A stretch of DNA of 64,000 nucleotides from an uncultured Chitinophagaceae bacterium (GCA_937862815.1 CALMED010000012.1:124001-188000); one strand, 5' to 3'; counted from the first letter of the stretch, positions 51,710-61,034 are shown. Notes: generated from the letters alone by a model not told the origin. Program-made: numbers and translations.

Positions 51710-52510
51710 TTATGTTTGCTTGTTGCGGCTCCGCCACCAGCCTGCTGCTGCCAGGAGAAAGCAACCTGCCATACCTGTCCAGGCAGCCGTTACAACCGGT
51801 GCAGCATCCGCCTGTCCGCGTGCAATGCCAAAAAGGGCCCAGATGACGACCCCGCTGAAAGCAACTTCTCCCCGCCATCCCATCCATCCCCCCAGCAGGG
51901 CAGCCACGGCCACCATGGTACAACTCCATGTTTCCGGGCTTAAGCCCCACCCATTCCACTCCAGGTGCACCAATACCGCGGTGGTATTGGCGATGGTGGC
52001 AACGGATATCCAGCCCAGGTACACCACAAAGGGAATACGCAGCCACCAGCGGGCCGGCGCAGCGATACCGGGAAGTGCTTCCCCGTTTACGCGGTAGATC
52101 AACAGCAGCGTAAGCAGAAAGGTCAGCATCAGCAGCAGGCTGAGAACGGGCTGCAGAAAATGCCAGGCAACTATCCAGCCGGCATTGAGCAGGCAGGTAA
52201 GCAGGTAAAGGGGCGCCAGCGAACGGGCACGGCTAACCGCAATGGAAGTAAGGTCCGCTCCCCACAGCCACCACGATGAAAAGGCCGTATAGCCCAGCAG
52301 CAGCAGGTAGATCACCCCCCAGATACTGAAGGTGAAACCTGCCGGCACAAAGCGGTTGGGATAAAGAGCGCTCACGGCACCGGTGGTATAACCATTCAGC
52401 GGCAGGCCATTGGCCATCCCGTTCACCGCCAGCATGAAAGCGAAGAAGAGCACCTGCGCCACGGCCAGCCACCGGTAGACAGAAGCACCTTTGACATCCA
52501 GATTTTGCAT
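51710..52510 (-). CDS. TspO/MBR-related tryptophan-rich membrane protein
   Basis: Integral membrane protein of 266 residues from the ATG at 52510 (MQNLDVKGASVYRWL); codons upstream of that ATG look like non-coding sequence. About seven or eight hydrophobic segments and many tryptophans are seen (FTFSIWGVIYLLLLGYTAFSSWWLW, LLNAGWIVAWHF, WISVATIANTTAVLV). This long form exceeds classic TspO (about 155 residues) and matches the wider tryptophan-rich sensory protein-like group. TspO binds tetrapyrroles or sterols; whether this member does is unknown. It is convergent with the SxtJ-like gene and not part of that unit. Confidence 0.8.
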   Translation of the reverse strand: MQNLDVKGASVYRWLAVAQVLFFAFMLAVNGMANGLPLNGYTTGAVSALYPNRFVPAGFTFSIWGVIYLLLLGYTAFSSWWLWGADLTSIAVSRARSLAPLYLLTCLLNAGWIVAWHFLQPVLSLLLMLTFLLTLLLIYRVNGEALPGIAAPARWWLRIPFVVYLGWISVATIANTTAVLVHLEWNGWGLSPETWSCTMVAVAALLGGWMGWRGEVAFSGVVIWALFGIARGQADAAPVVTAAWTGMAGCFLLAAAGWWRSRNKQT

Positions 52511-52550
52511 AGAATTAATGTTTCTGGGAAGGTACCTAAACTGCAGGAAT

Positions 52551-53738
52551 TTATCCTTCCCGCTGCAGTAAAGCGCCGTACATCGTATCGGATCCGGAAC
52601 GGTACCCCTCAATCACCCCTTGTTGTACCACCCGCAACCTGCATGCTTCCTGCAGCCAGGCCACCTGTGCTTCGTTTTCATTGCGGAACACCGAACAGGT
52701 ACTGTAGAGCAGGAATCCGCCCGGGCGGAGAAAGGGCAGCACATGTGTCAGTATCTGCCGCTGCAGGTGAACATAACGGGGAATGGCGGTTTCTTCAAAA
52801 AAACAAAGTTGTTCGGGAGTGCGGCCCCAGGTACCCGAGCCCGTGCAGGGCACGTCGGCCAGGATGGCATCAAAGAGGCGTCCTTGCAGCTGCGGATGGG
52901 TAACTGGCCGGGAAAGATCGGTTTCCAGCACAGCGCCGGCTTGTATGCCGGCTTCGCGGAAGCGTTGCCGCAGGTTGTGCAGGATGGAGCTGCGTACATC
53001 GCTCACCGTTAGTACGACGCCCGGCAGGCAATCGTATGCCAGGATGGACTTACCACCGCTGGCGGCACAGCAATCCCAGACATGGGCATTGGCCGGCCAG
53101 GATGCAGACTCCTGCCGCATACGTTCCATGAGCTCACCAAGGGCCTGCGAGCTCGCGTCCTGAACAACAGCCTGGCGGTTAAGCTCCAGTATGTTTTCCA
53201 ACTGCGTCCCGGAAGGAAGGGAAAATGTACCGGGACCCTGTTGCTGATACGGAATACCGGCTTGCTCCAGCCGATCCTGCACAGCACCAGCCTGCCCGGG
53301 ACGGCTGCGGATGAAGAGAGCGGGTTGTTGCAGATGACTATACGCAAAAGATGCTGCCCCGATATGGTCGCTCAACAAATGGGTCCAGGGAAAGATATCA
53401 GCAGGAGACAAGCTCGCTTCACAGATTACCAGCTTTTGTTCGAGGGTGGCCGTACTGTACGGATGCCATGCGGGGCGCAGGGCCTCCAGGAAAGGATCGG
53501 GATGTGATGTGCAGAGAAAAACACCCCTGCAGATGCGTTCTTCTACCGGAAGCAGGGCTCCTGCCCCCCCGAGGCGGAAAGCAGCATAACAGAGCCCGGC
53601 AATCTGCTTGCGGTCGCGGCTGCCGGCCTTTTTGTGCTCCGCCCAGCGCTTTTTCAGAAAGGAGGCAAAGGGTTCCGTGGCCCGGTACTGGCCCAGGAAA
53701 GAAGAAGCCGTGTTGAGGTAGGCGTGGTAGCGACTCAC
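52551..53738 (-). CDS. RsmB/NOP2-family RNA cytosine-C5 methyltransferase
   Basis: SAM-dependent 5-methylcytosine methyltransferase of 395 residues acting on rRNA or tRNA. An N-terminal helical domain is followed by the Rossmann core with motif I HVWDCCAASGGKS, motif IV ILADVPCTGSGTWGR with its cysteine, and the catalytic motif VI LYSTCSVFRNENE. Both conserved cysteines are present. It lacks the PUA-like C-terminal extension seen in RsmF, so RsmB (16S m5C967) is the closest analogue, but the target base is not certain. It is monocistronic between two leftward genes. Confidence 0.92.
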   Translation of the reverse strand: MSRYHAYLNTASSFLGQYRATEPFASFLKKRWAEHKKAGSRDRKQIAGLCYAAFRLGGAGALLPVEERICRGVFLCTSHPDPFLEALRPAWHPYSTATLEQKLVICEASLSPADIFPWTHLLSDHIGAASFAYSHLQQPALFIRSRPGQAGAVQDRLEQAGIPYQQQGPGTFSLPSGTQLENILELNRQAVVQDASSQALGELMERMRQESASWPANAHVWDCCAASGGKSILAYDCLPGVVLTVSDVRSSILHNLRQRFREAGIQAGAVLETDLSRPVTHPQLQGRLFDAILADVPCTGSGTWGRTPEQLCFFEETAIPRYVHLQRQILTHVLPFLRPGGFLLYSTCSVFRNENEAQVAWLQEACRLRVVQQGVIEGYRSGSDTMYGALLQREG

Positions 53739-53793
53739 AGTTGCAAAGAAAAGGAAATAGCAGGAGGCAGGTCAGGTATCAAGTGAATACGCG

Positions 53794-53828
53794 AAAAAAA
53801 AGAGCGTCCCGAAACACGCGGAACGCTC
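53794..53828 (-). terminator. Rho-independent terminator after sucB
   Basis: A 10-bp stem with one mismatch (GAGCGTCCCG at 53802-53811 with CGGAACGCTC at 53819-53828) is followed on the minus strand by eight T (complement of 53794-53801). It lies 34 bases past the sucB stop. Confidence 0.85.
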
Positions 53829-53861
53829 CAGCAAGAAATCGTTAGAAGCTCCGAGGTGTTT

Positions 53862-55088
53862 TTATACTTCTAACAAGGTTTTGACAGGGTCCTTTCCGAA
53901 GAGGAGCAGCTCGGGTTGTTCGAGCAGTTCCTTCACCCGTACCAGGAAGCTCACGCTTTCCCTGCCATCTATAATGCGGTGATCGTAACTCAGGGCCAGG
54001 TACATCATGGGGCGGATTACCACCTGGCCGTTCACGGCCATGGGGCGCTCCTGAATTTTATGCATGCCCAGGATGGCACTTTGCGGAAGGTTGATGATGG
54101 GCGTGCTCATGAGGGAACCAAAAACACCACCGTTGGTGATGGTGAAAGTACCGCCGGTGAGTTCCTCCAGGGTCAGTTTGTTGTCGCGTGCTTTACCGGC
54201 CAGCGTCACCACGGTTTTTTCCACATCGGCCATGCTCATGCTTTCCACATTGCGCATGACGGGTACGGTGAGGCCGCGGGGAGTGGATACGGCGATGGAG
54301 ATGTCGGCATATTCGTGGTACACGATCTCATCCCCGTCAATAAACGCGTTCACGGATGGCCATTCGCCGAGGGCGATGGCACAGGCTTTGGCAAAGAAGC
54401 TCATGAAGCCTAGGTTCACGCCGTGTTGCTCTTTAAACTTATCCTTGAATTTGCTGCGGATATCCATGATGCGGCTCATGTCCACTTCGTTAAAGGTGGT
54501 GAGCATGGCCGTGGTATTCTTGCTTTCCACCAGCCGGCGGCTGATGGTTTTACGCAGGTTGCTCATGCGTTCGCGTCGTACGGTGCGGGTATGGAGTCCG
54601 GCAGCAGGAAATGCGATTTTTCCGGGTTGTGATAAAGCCTGCAGCACGTCATCCTTCAGGATTTTACCACCGGCACCGGAGGGCCGGATGGTACCTACGT
54701 CCACTTTTTTATCGGCAATGATGGCGGCCGCCACAGGAGTGGCTTTCACCTCATTGGATACAGCCGTTACGGGAGCCTGCGAAGGTGCGGACGGAGCAGG
54801 AGCTTTGGGGGCAGCTGCAGCCTCCGGTTCGGGCGCTGCGCCTTCGGGGCGGCTTGCAGTTTCGTCAATCTGCGCCACCACATCGCCAATCTGGATGGTA
54901 TCGCCTTCGGCGGCACCATGGCGGAGTAAGCCGGCCTGCTCGGCATTGATTTCAAAGGTGGCTTTTTCACTTTCCAGTTCGGCAATCACCTCGTCCCGCT
55001 CCACCCAGGCGCCATCGGCCTTTGTCCATTTGAGGAGGGTTACTTCGCTTATAGATTCACCTACGGGGGGGACTTTGATATCAATCAT
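53862..55088 (-). CDS. sucB: Dihydrolipoamide succinyltransferase (E2 of 2-oxoglutarate dehydrogenase)
   Basis: E2 core enzyme of 408 residues from the ATG at 55088 ([16 protein letters not shown]). The lipoyl domain carries the modified Lys42 in [10 protein letters not shown], an Ala/Pro-rich linker spans about 80-115, the E3-binding domain is around 120-160 ([19 protein letters not shown]), and the catalytic domain ends with His370 and Asp374 in [11 protein letters not shown]. It lies downstream of sucA in the same direction but 351 bases away, with a hairpin terminator between, so it may have its own promoter. It completes the TCA-cycle complex with SucA. Confidence 0.96.
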   Translation of the reverse strand: MIDIKVPPVGESISEVTLLKWTKADGAWVERDEVIAELESEKATFEINAEQAGLLRHGAAEGDTIQIGDVVAQIDETASRPEGAAPEPEAAAAPKAPAPSAPSQAPVTAVSNEVKATPVAAAIIADKKVDVGTIRPSGAGGKILKDDVLQALSQPGKIAFPAAGLHTRTVRRERMSNLRKTISRRLVESKNTTAMLTTFNEVDMSRIMDIRSKFKDKFKEQHGVNLGFMSFFAKACAIALGEWPSVNAFIDGDEIVYHEYADISIAVSTPRGLTVPVMRNVESMSMADVEKTVVTLAGKARDNKLTLEELTGGTFTITNGGVFGSLMSTPIINLPQSAILGMHKIQERPMAVNGQVVIRPMMYLALSYDHRIIDGRESVSFLVRVKELLEQPELLLFGKDPVKTLLEV

Positions 55089-55110
55089 GAGAGATGCGTT
55101 AAAAGTGGAG

Positions 55111-55118
55111 CAAATTTC
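55111..55118 (-). promoter_or_regulatory. -7-like box before sucB
   Basis: Reads GAAATTTG on the minus strand, seven of eight matches to TAnnTTTG, 22 bases upstream of the sucB ATG. The same octamer precedes prs. It supports separate transcription of sucB. Confidence 0.35.
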
Positions 55119-55169
55119 GGGGAAAAATCCATTCATTTTATAGAAAAACAGCGCCGGATGTATCGCTGC

Positions 55170-55188
55170 AGCGGCTTTGCCGCTTTTT
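55170..55188 (+). other. GC hairpin followed by T-run in the sucB leader region
   Basis: AGCGGC-TTT-GCCGCT followed by TTTT has the form of a small plus-strand terminator, yet no plus-strand gene lies upstream. It may stop antisense transcription or form part of the region upstream of the sucB promoter. Confidence 0.4.
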
Positions 55189-55400
55189 ACGTTTGAACTT
55201 CACGCCGTTTCTGAAACGTTATGATGAGATTACATCCAGGATCCCGAGCGCCTTCCTTACAACCCGCCGCTTACCTGTTTTTTTTGCGCATGTAAGAAGG
55301 TAACACACATAACAGGAAAAGTAATACGAAGAAAAGGATCCCAGGTTGCGGCAAAATAAAACGGTTGATATTGGTTGCTGACCACAGGACACCTTTCCAT

Positions 55401-55428
55401 AAAAGCCCCTCGAAAGAGGGGTTCTTTT
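55401..55428 (-). terminator. Terminator after sucA
   Basis: CCCCTC-GAAA-GAGGGG with a GNRA-type loop (stem 55406-55421) lies 12 bases past the sucA stop. On the minus strand it is followed by CTTTTAT, and the plus strand also ends in TTCTTTT, so it could work in both directions. Confidence 0.75.
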
Positions 55429-55439
55429 ATTGATCCGGA

Positions 55440-58187
55440 TCAGATACCAAAAGCGGTGTCGAGCAGTTCCTGCTGCTCCTGGCCATGCACTTTGTTATAA
55501 CCGGTAGCGGTGGACGCTGATGCCTGCCGGGCAATGATACCCGGTGCAATGCTTTTCAGGTTCATCTTGAGGAATGAAGCAGCACCCATGTTGAGCGGTT
55601 CCTCCTGTACCCAGAACCAGAGTGCCTGGTTGTACTTGCGGAACAAAGCTTCCAGTTGATGTTCCGGAAGCGGATACAGTTGTTCCAGTCGCACCAGTGC
55701 CACATCCTGCCGGTTTTCTTTTTGCCGGCGTTCCGCCAGGTCAAAGTAAATTTTACCCGAACAGAGGAACACCTTTTTCACTTTCGACGGCTCCGGAGCG
55801 GCGGGATCGTCCAGCACTTCGCGGAAACCACCTTCCAGGAATTCCGCCTTGGGCGAAAAGGAGCCGGGGTGGCGCAGGTTGGCCTTGGGTGAGAAGTTGA
55901 TCAGCGGTTTGCGGAAGGGCCAGGCCAGCTGGCGGCGCAGGGCATGGAAAAAGTTGGAGGCGGTGGTGATGTTGGTCACTACCAAGTTCAGCTCTGCACT
56001 CAGCTGCAGGAAGCGTTCGAGGCGGGCACTGCTGTGTTCGGGACCCTGGCCTTCGTAGCCGTGCGGCAGGAGCAGGGTAACACCGTTCATCCGGTTCCAC
56101 TTCTGCTCACCGGCAGCCATGAACTGGTCAATCATGGTTTGAGCCCCGTTGCAGAAGTCGCCAAACTGGGCTTCCCAGATCACCAACGCGTTGGGGTTGG
56201 CTAAAGCGTACCCGTATTCAAATCCCAGCACCCCGTATTCACTGAGGAGGGAGTTGTAGATGCGGAACAGGCCCGACGCCCCGGGAATTGCACTCAGCCG
56301 GCTGTAGGGCTGCGCCGTCACCTCATCGCGGAGGACGGCATGACGGTGCGAAAAGGTACCCCGCTGCACATCCTGGCCGCTCATGCGCACATCCTTGCCA
56401 TCGAGCAGCAACGTGCCATAGGCGAGCAGTTCTCCGGTGGCCCAGTCCACCTTCCCCTCTTCATTAAACAATTTGATTTTATCCTGCAGGATTTTTTCTA
56501 CTTTTTTCAGCGGTTTGAAATCGGCGGGCCACTGCATGAGGGCATGGAATACCGTATCGAAGTCTGCTTCACTTACGGATGTAACAGGGGAGTTGATGAA
56601 ATCGGCATCCGTTGCCCGGCGCAGGCTTTTCCAGGCCAGCTCGGGCTGTTGATAATGATATGGCAGCGGGTTCTGCTTTATCCCGTCGAGACGGGCCTGC
56701 AGATCGCCCCAGAACTTCTGTTCCATCTCTTTCGCCAGTGCTTTGGCATCGGGCTCGCCGTTTTGCAGCAGCCAGTTGGTGTACACTTCGCGGGGGTTGG
56801 GGTGCTTGTCAATAAGCGCATAGAGCTGGGGCTGGGTAAATTTGGGATCATCGCCTTCGTTGTGCCCGTGCTTGCGGTAGCACACCATATCAATGAACAC
56901 ATCGCTGTTGAATTCCTGGCGGTAGCGGGTGGCTATCTCCACACATTTCACCACGGCTTCGGCATCATCGCCGTTCACGTGGAGCACAGGCGCCTGCACC
57001 ATGGCGGCCAGTGACGTACAATAGTCGGCACTGCGGCTGTCGGCAAAGTCGGTCGTAAAGCCGATCTGGTTATTGATTACGAAATGAATGGTGCCCCCGG
57101 TGTAATATCCGTCGAGATTGCACATCTGCAGCACTTCATACACAATGCCCTGCCCGGCGATGGACGCATCGCCATGAATGAGAACCGGTAATATCCTGTC
57201 GAAATCACTCTCGTAAATCGCGTCGGCCTTGGCGCGGGCAAAACCCACCACCACGGGATTAACGGCTTCCAGGTGCGAGGGATTGGGCAGGAGTTTGAGG
57301 TAGATGTCCTTCCCCTCGGGTGTGATCACTTCCGACCCAAACCCCATGTGGTATTTTACGTCGCCACTGCCCATGGTCTGGTCCATCTTGGCCGTTCCTT
57401 CAAACTCACTGAAGATCTGCTCGTAGGTCTTGCCCATGATGTTAGCCAGCACATTGAGGCGCCCGCGGTGGGCCATGCCAATGGCTACTTCCTGCACGTT
57501 GTTGAGGGCAGCCGTGTTGATGATGGCGTCGAGGGCAGCGATGGTGGATTCGCCCCCTTCCAGGGAGAAGCGCTTCTGCCCGATGTATTTGGTGTGGAGG
57601 AATTTTTCGAAGATCACCCCCTGGTTGAGTTTTTCCAGGATTCGGCGCCGCTTTTCCAGCGGCAGGGGCTGATGAAAGGACTGTTCCATGGCGTTGGTGA
57701 GGAAATCCACTTTCCGCTGATCGGCGATGTACTTGAATTCAATACCCACACTGCCGGTGTAGGTTTTTTGCAGGTGGGTCAGGATGGTGCGCAGCGTGGT
57801 GGTGCCCAGCCCGATGAGGTTGCCGGCCTGGAAAGTCTGGTCCAGGTCCTGCTCAGTTAAACCGAAAAACGACAGGTTCAGGTTGGCACCCCTGTCTTTC
57901 CGCGGGCGGATGGGGTTTGTGGTGGCCAGCAAATGCCCCCGGTTCCGGTAGCCCAGGATGAGGCGGTACACCCCGATTTCCTTGCTCCAGTCGGCACCGG
58001 TTGCAACCGCAGCACCGCCCGCCGCTGCCTTTCCATTGCCCGCAGCGCCAGAGCTCAGTGCAAAATCAAACCCTTCAAAGAATTTCTTCAGTTCGGGATC
58101 CACGCTGGAGGGATCCTGCACAAAATCGCGGTAGAGACTTTCGATGTACTGCGGGTGAGAAGCGGTGATGTATTGGAAATCTTTCAT
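55440..58187 (-). CDS. sucA: 2-oxoglutarate dehydrogenase E1 component
   Basis: Thiamine-diphosphate E1 of 915 residues, within the family's usual length. The N-terminal E2-interaction segment (ITASHPQYIESLYRDFVQDPSSVD), the block GMAHRGRLNVLANIMGK, the TPP site HGDASIAGQGIVYE and the C-terminal blocks LLPHGYEGQGPEHSSARLER and EEPLNMGAASFLKMNL are all present. It decarboxylates 2-oxoglutarate in the TCA cycle and passes the succinyl group to SucB, encoded next. A -7-like box lies at 58220-58227. Confidence 0.97.
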   Translation of the reverse strand: MKDFQYITASHPQYIESLYRDFVQDPSSVDPELKKFFEGFDFALSSGAAGNGKAAAGGAAVATGADWSKEIGVYRLILGYRNRGHLLATTNPIRPRKDRGANLNLSFFGLTEQDLDQTFQAGNLIGLGTTTLRTILTHLQKTYTGSVGIEFKYIADQRKVDFLTNAMEQSFHQPLPLEKRRRILEKLNQGVIFEKFLHTKYIGQKRFSLEGGESTIAALDAIINTAALNNVQEVAIGMAHRGRLNVLANIMGKTYEQIFSEFEGTAKMDQTMGSGDVKYHMGFGSEVITPEGKDIYLKLLPNPSHLEAVNPVVVGFARAKADAIYESDFDRILPVLIHGDASIAGQGIVYEVLQMCNLDGYYTGGTIHFVINNQIGFTTDFADSRSADYCTSLAAMVQAPVLHVNGDDAEAVVKCVEIATRYRQEFNSDVFIDMVCYRKHGHNEGDDPKFTQPQLYALIDKHPNPREVYTNWLLQNGEPDAKALAKEMEQKFWGDLQARLDGIKQNPLPYHYQQPELAWKSLRRATDADFINSPVTSVSEADFDTVFHALMQWPADFKPLKKVEKILQDKIKLFNEEGKVDWATGELLAYGTLLLDGKDVRMSGQDVQRGTFSHRHAVLRDEVTAQPYSRLSAIPGASGLFRIYNSLLSEYGVLGFEYGYALANPNALVIWEAQFGDFCNGAQTMIDQFMAAGEQKWNRMNGVTLLLPHGYEGQGPEHSSARLERFLQLSAELNLVVTNITTASNFFHALRRQLAWPFRKPLINFSPKANLRHPGSFSPKAEFLEGGFREVLDDPAAPEPSKVKKVFLCSGKIYFDLAERRQKENRQDVALVRLEQLYPLPEHQLEALFRKYNQALWFWVQEEPLNMGAASFLKMNLKSIAPGIIARQASASTATGYNKVHGQEQQELLDTAFGI

Positions 58188-58219
58188 GTGTGATGCGCAT
58201 TTCGGCGTTTAGAGCCGGG

Positions 58220-58227
58220 CAAATATC
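58220..58227 (-). promoter_or_regulatory. -7-like box before sucA
   Basis: Reads GATATTTG on the minus strand, seven of eight matches to TAnnTTTG, 32 bases upstream of the sucA ATG. Confidence 0.35.
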
Positions 58228-58339
58228 GGTCGTTTTACCGAACGAGAGCAGGGAGACGGCTTAGCAGAACAGACATTTTACCATTCTTTTTACAGCGAAC
58301 CATTGCAGGTTTAGTATTTTGCCGGTATAATTCATCCGG

Positions 58340-59425
58340 ATGAACGCATTGTTTTCCGCTACAGTGGCTTTTCTTCTTTTCGCTCTGCAACCGGTTGCCG
58401 CCCGGGCGCAGGACGACAGTCTTGATATCAAACTGGGCCAGCTCATCATCTTTGGGTTTTACGGCACCCGCATCCAAACAAGCGACCCGGTGTACCGGGC
58501 CGTGAAAGAAGGCAAGGTGGGCAGCATCCTGCTGTATGGACGTAACATCGCCCGGCGAAACGCGGCCGACAGTCTTGATATCCTCATCCGCACGTTCCAG
58601 GAGGCTGCTCCCATCCCCCTGTTTGTGAGCATTGACCAGGAAGGTGGTAAGGTGAACCGGCTGCGTCCCGAGCTGGGCTTTCCGCCGATGCCCTCGGCCG
58701 AATACCTCGGCAGGGTGAACCAGTCCGACACTACTGCCTTTTACGCAGGCGTGATCGCCCAAACACTGCAACAGCTGGGCATCAACCTCAACTACGCGCC
58801 GGTGGTGGATGTAAAAAATCCACTTTGCCCTGTACTGGGCGCCCGGGAACGCTGCTTCTCGGCCGATCCGGAGCAGATTGCCTTTCATGCCGGCATCGTG
58901 GTGGACGAACACCACCGCCGCGGGGTAAAGACCGTTCTCAAACATTTTCCGGGCCACGGCAACTCCCTCACCGACAGCCACCTGGGCCTTACGGATGTCT
59001 CCCGAACCTGGCAACGGATTGAACTCCTCCCCTACCTCCGGCTGATCCGGAACAACCAGGCCGATGCCATCATGACGGCCCATATAGTAAACACCCAACT
59101 GGACGAAAGCCGCCTCCCGGCCACCCTTTCCCGCAGAATAATGACCGGTCTGCTGCGGGACAGCCTGGGCTTCCGGGGTGTGATTTTCAGCGACGACATG
59201 CAAATGAAAGCCATCAGCGAGCAGTATAAGCTGGAAGACGCCATTTTCAAAGCCATGGATGCCGGGGTGGACGTACTCATGTTCAGCAACAACATCCCGG
59301 GCGTGGCGGATTATGCACCCGCCAACATCCATGCCATCATGAAACGGCTGGTGCTGAGCGGGCGGATCTCCCGGGAACAGGTTGATGCCTCCTTCCGGCG
59401 GGTAATGACCCTGAAGCAGCGCTGA
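58340..59425 (+). CDS. GH3 beta-N-acetylhexosaminidase, NagZ-like
   Basis: Exported single-domain GH3 of 361 residues with a signal peptide (MNALFSATVAFLLFALQPVAARAQ). The NagZ signature KHFPGHG is at 201-207, followed by a TDSH stretch (His214) that supplies the acid/base histidine in NagZ enzymes. The nucleophile is Asp285 in VIFSDDMQM. These residues, and the absence of the C-terminal domain seen in the xylosidase at 26665, point to cleavage of N-acetylglucosamine from peptidoglycan fragments. Export to the periplasm is the norm for Gram-negative Bacteroidota members but differs from cytoplasmic E. coli NagZ. It is monocistronic. Confidence 0.93.
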   Translation: MNALFSATVAFLLFALQPVAARAQDDSLDIKLGQLIIFGFYGTRIQTSDPVYRAVKEGKVGSILLYGRNIARRNAADSLDILIRTFQEAAPIPLFVSIDQEGGKVNRLRPELGFPPMPSAEYLGRVNQSDTTAFYAGVIAQTLQQLGINLNYAPVVDVKNPLCPVLGARERCFSADPEQIAFHAGIVVDEHHRRGVKTVLKHFPGHGNSLTDSHLGLTDVSRTWQRIELLPYLRLIRNNQADAIMTAHIVNTQLDESRLPATLSRRIMTGLLRDSLGFRGVIFSDDMQMKAISEQYKLEDAIFKAMDAGVDVLMFSNNIPGVADYAPANIHAIMKRLVLSGRISREQVDASFRRVMTLKQR

Positions 59426-59461
59426 GAACCGGGAGCTTTTGCCAAAAAACTGCTGCAGGGA

Positions 59462-59493
59462 TTGTTGATTTCCGAAATTTCCCCTTACCTTTG
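59462..59493 (+). promoter_or_regulatory. Promoter of rpsT
   Basis: TTG at 59462-59464, a 21-base spacer, then TACCTTTG at 59486-59493, a full match to the -7 consensus TAnnTTTG. A second TTG at 59465-59467 gives an 18-base spacer. The transcript would begin about 15 bases before the ATG at 59513. This is the clearest housekeeping promoter in the window. Confidence 0.7.
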
Positions 59494-59512
59494 CCGTCCC
59501 AAAAATCAAGAC

Positions 59513-59770
59513 ATGGCAAATCATAAGGCTACCAGAAAAGATGTTCGTCAGAGTGCCAAGCGCAGAGACCGCAACCGCTATTACGGCAAAACCACCCGTA
59601 ATGCGATCCGCGACCTGAAGGCCATCACCGAGGCCGGTAAGGCAGGTGAAGCCCTTCCCGCTGTAGCATCCATGATTGACAAACTCGCCAAGCGGGGTGT
59701 GATTCATAAGAACAAAGCCTCCAACCTTAAGAGCAAGCTCACGAAGAAAGTGAACGCGCTGGCCAAATAA
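59513..59770 (+). CDS. rpsT: 30S ribosomal protein S20
   Basis: Small-subunit protein of 85 residues that binds 16S rRNA. The basic start MANHKATRKDVRQSAKRRDRN and the C-terminal KRGVIHKNKASNLKSKLTKKVNAL match S20. The ATG at 59513 is certain, because the frame upstream runs through the promoter elements. It is monocistronic with its own promoter and terminator. Confidence 0.98.
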   Translation: MANHKATRKDVRQSAKRRDRNRYYGKTTRNAIRDLKAITEAGKAGEALPAVASMIDKLAKRGVIHKNKASNLKSKLTKKVNALAK

Positions 59771-59799
59771 GCCGGTCAATTTGCTTTTCATCTTATTAT

Positions 59800-59826
59800 A
59801 ACCCGTCCATCCGACGGGTTTTTCTA
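59800..59826 (+). terminator. Rho-independent terminator of rpsT
   Basis: Stem AACCCGTC with GACGGGTT (59800-59820), five-base loop, followed by TTTCTATTTT, 30 bases past the rpsT stop. Confidence 0.88.
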
Positions 59827-59849
59827 TTTTTATGCCTTAATTGCCTTCG

Positions 59850-61034
59850 ATGACCCGGATTCCTGTTTTTCTCCTTCTTATTTTTTCTTCGTTTTCGACC
59901 CTGGCCCAGGTGCAGGTACCCGAAAGCACCAGCCGTACCACCTCCAACCTGCCAGCCGGTTATTACAGCACGGCAGCCGGACTGAGTTGCAGCAACCTCA
60001 AATCGGCCCTGTTTACCATCATTTCCGCCAATACCACTGAGCTCCTGTACAGCGAACTATGGGCCACCTACCCCCGCACCGATAAGCGACGCAACGACAG
60101 CAACACCGAAGATGTGGTGTGGGACATGTACAGCGACAACCCCACCGGTCCGGATCCTTACGTATACCGGTTTGTTGTGAACCAATGCGGGAATTACAAC
60201 CGGGAAGGTGACTGTTACAACCGGGAACACACGTTTCCCCAGAGCTGGTTCAACGATGCCCTCCCGATGCGGAGCGATATGAACCATATCTTCCCTACCG
60301 ATGGCGCGGTGAACGGCTTGCGGGGCAATTTCCCTTTTGGCGAAGTGAGCACCCTCTCATCGGTAAGCTCCAATCAATTCAATCCCACCCTCAACGGGGG
60401 AAAGCTCGGCACCGGTTCCAACTTTGGCTACAACGGAGTTGTGTTTGAACCCATCAATGCCTATAAAGGGGACCTGGCCCGTGCCATTCTGTACATGGCT
60501 GTACGTTACGAAAGCCAGATCGCCGGCTGGAGAACCAATGGAAATGCCGACAACGTGCTCGATGGATCGTCGTATCAGGTGTTCGACCCCTGGCACCTCC
60601 GGCTGCTTTTCAAATGGCACGAGCAGGATCCGGTAAGTCAGAAAGAACGCGACCGCAACGACTCGGTATTTGTGATCCAGGGCAACCGCAACCCTTTTAT
60701 TGACCACCCCGAATGGGTATTCGAGGTGTGGCGCTGCACCGGCCTGCTTTCACCCACCGGCCTAAATGATGTACTCAATCTGCCTGTGTCGGCCGTGCGC
60801 CTGTATCCCAATCCCGTTTACCGCACTGATGTGCAACTGGAATTGGCAACGCCGTTCAACGAAAGCGTCATGGCCCAGGTGCTGGACATCAACGGCCGGG
60901 TGCTCCACCAGCAGGTGATTCCCCGGGGGCAGACCCGTTTACAACTACCTGCAGCCGGCCTCAACCCGGGACTCTACCTGCTTAAAATCAATACAGCCAG
61001 GGGAATTGTGGTTAGAAAGCTGCAGGTAAATTAA
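59850..61034 (+). CDS. Exported endonuclease I-type nuclease with type IX secretion C-terminus
   Basis: Secreted nuclease of 394 residues. The ATG at 59850 opens the signal peptide (MTRIPVFLLLIFSSFSTLAQ); a TTG nine bases earlier is unlikely. The EndA/NucM domain shows DVVWDMYSDNP, the catalytic block NREHTFPQSWF and DMNHIFPTDGAVNGLRGNFPFGE. The C-terminal VRLYPNPVYRTDVQLEL to LNPGLYLLKI is a type IX sorting domain. It probably degrades extracellular DNA for nutrients or in biofilm. It lies 66 bases before the M14 peptidase in the same direction. Confidence 0.93.
   Translation: MTRIPVFLLLIFSSFSTLAQVQVPESTSRTTSNLPAGYYSTAAGLSCSNLKSALFTIISANTTELLYSELWATYPRTDKRRNDSNTEDVVWDMYSDNPTGPDPYVYRFVVNQCGNYNREGDCYNREHTFPQSWFNDALPMRSDMNHIFPTDGAVNGLRGNFPFGEVSTLSSVSSNQFNPTLNGGKLGTGSNFGYNGVVFEPINAYKGDLARAILYMAVRYESQIAGWRTNGNADNVLDGSSYQVFDPWHLRLLFKWHEQDPVSQKERDRNDSVFVIQGNRNPFIDHPEWVFEVWRCTGLLSPTGLNDVLNLPVSAVRLYPNPVYRTDVQLELATPFNESVMAQVLDINGRVLHQQVIPRGQTRLQLPAAGLNPGLYLLKINTARGIVVRKLQVN

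Larger units (their letters stand above)
55089..55439. other. Long sucA-sucB intergenic region
   Basis: The 351-base gap holds the sucA terminator (55401-55428), a second GC hairpin (55170-55188), and a -7-like box for sucB (55111-55118). I see no convincing gene. Confidence 0.6.

Noticed and set aside
54064..55143. Open frame of 359 codons on the plus strand opposite sucB
   Set aside because: It is rich in Ser, Met and Arg with no domain pattern, and sucB is certain.
55269..55400. Short hydrophobic frame on the minus strand between sucA and sucB (ending FVLLFLLCVLPSYMRKKNR)
   Set aside because: It has no ATG before the hydrophobic part and would be under 30 residues from a TTG. It could be chance, so it was not listed as a gene.
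58235..59791. Open frame of 518 codons on the minus strand spanning the NagZ-like gene and rpsT
   Set aside because: It runs antisense through two certain genes, a promoter and rpsT; there is no plausible protein signature.
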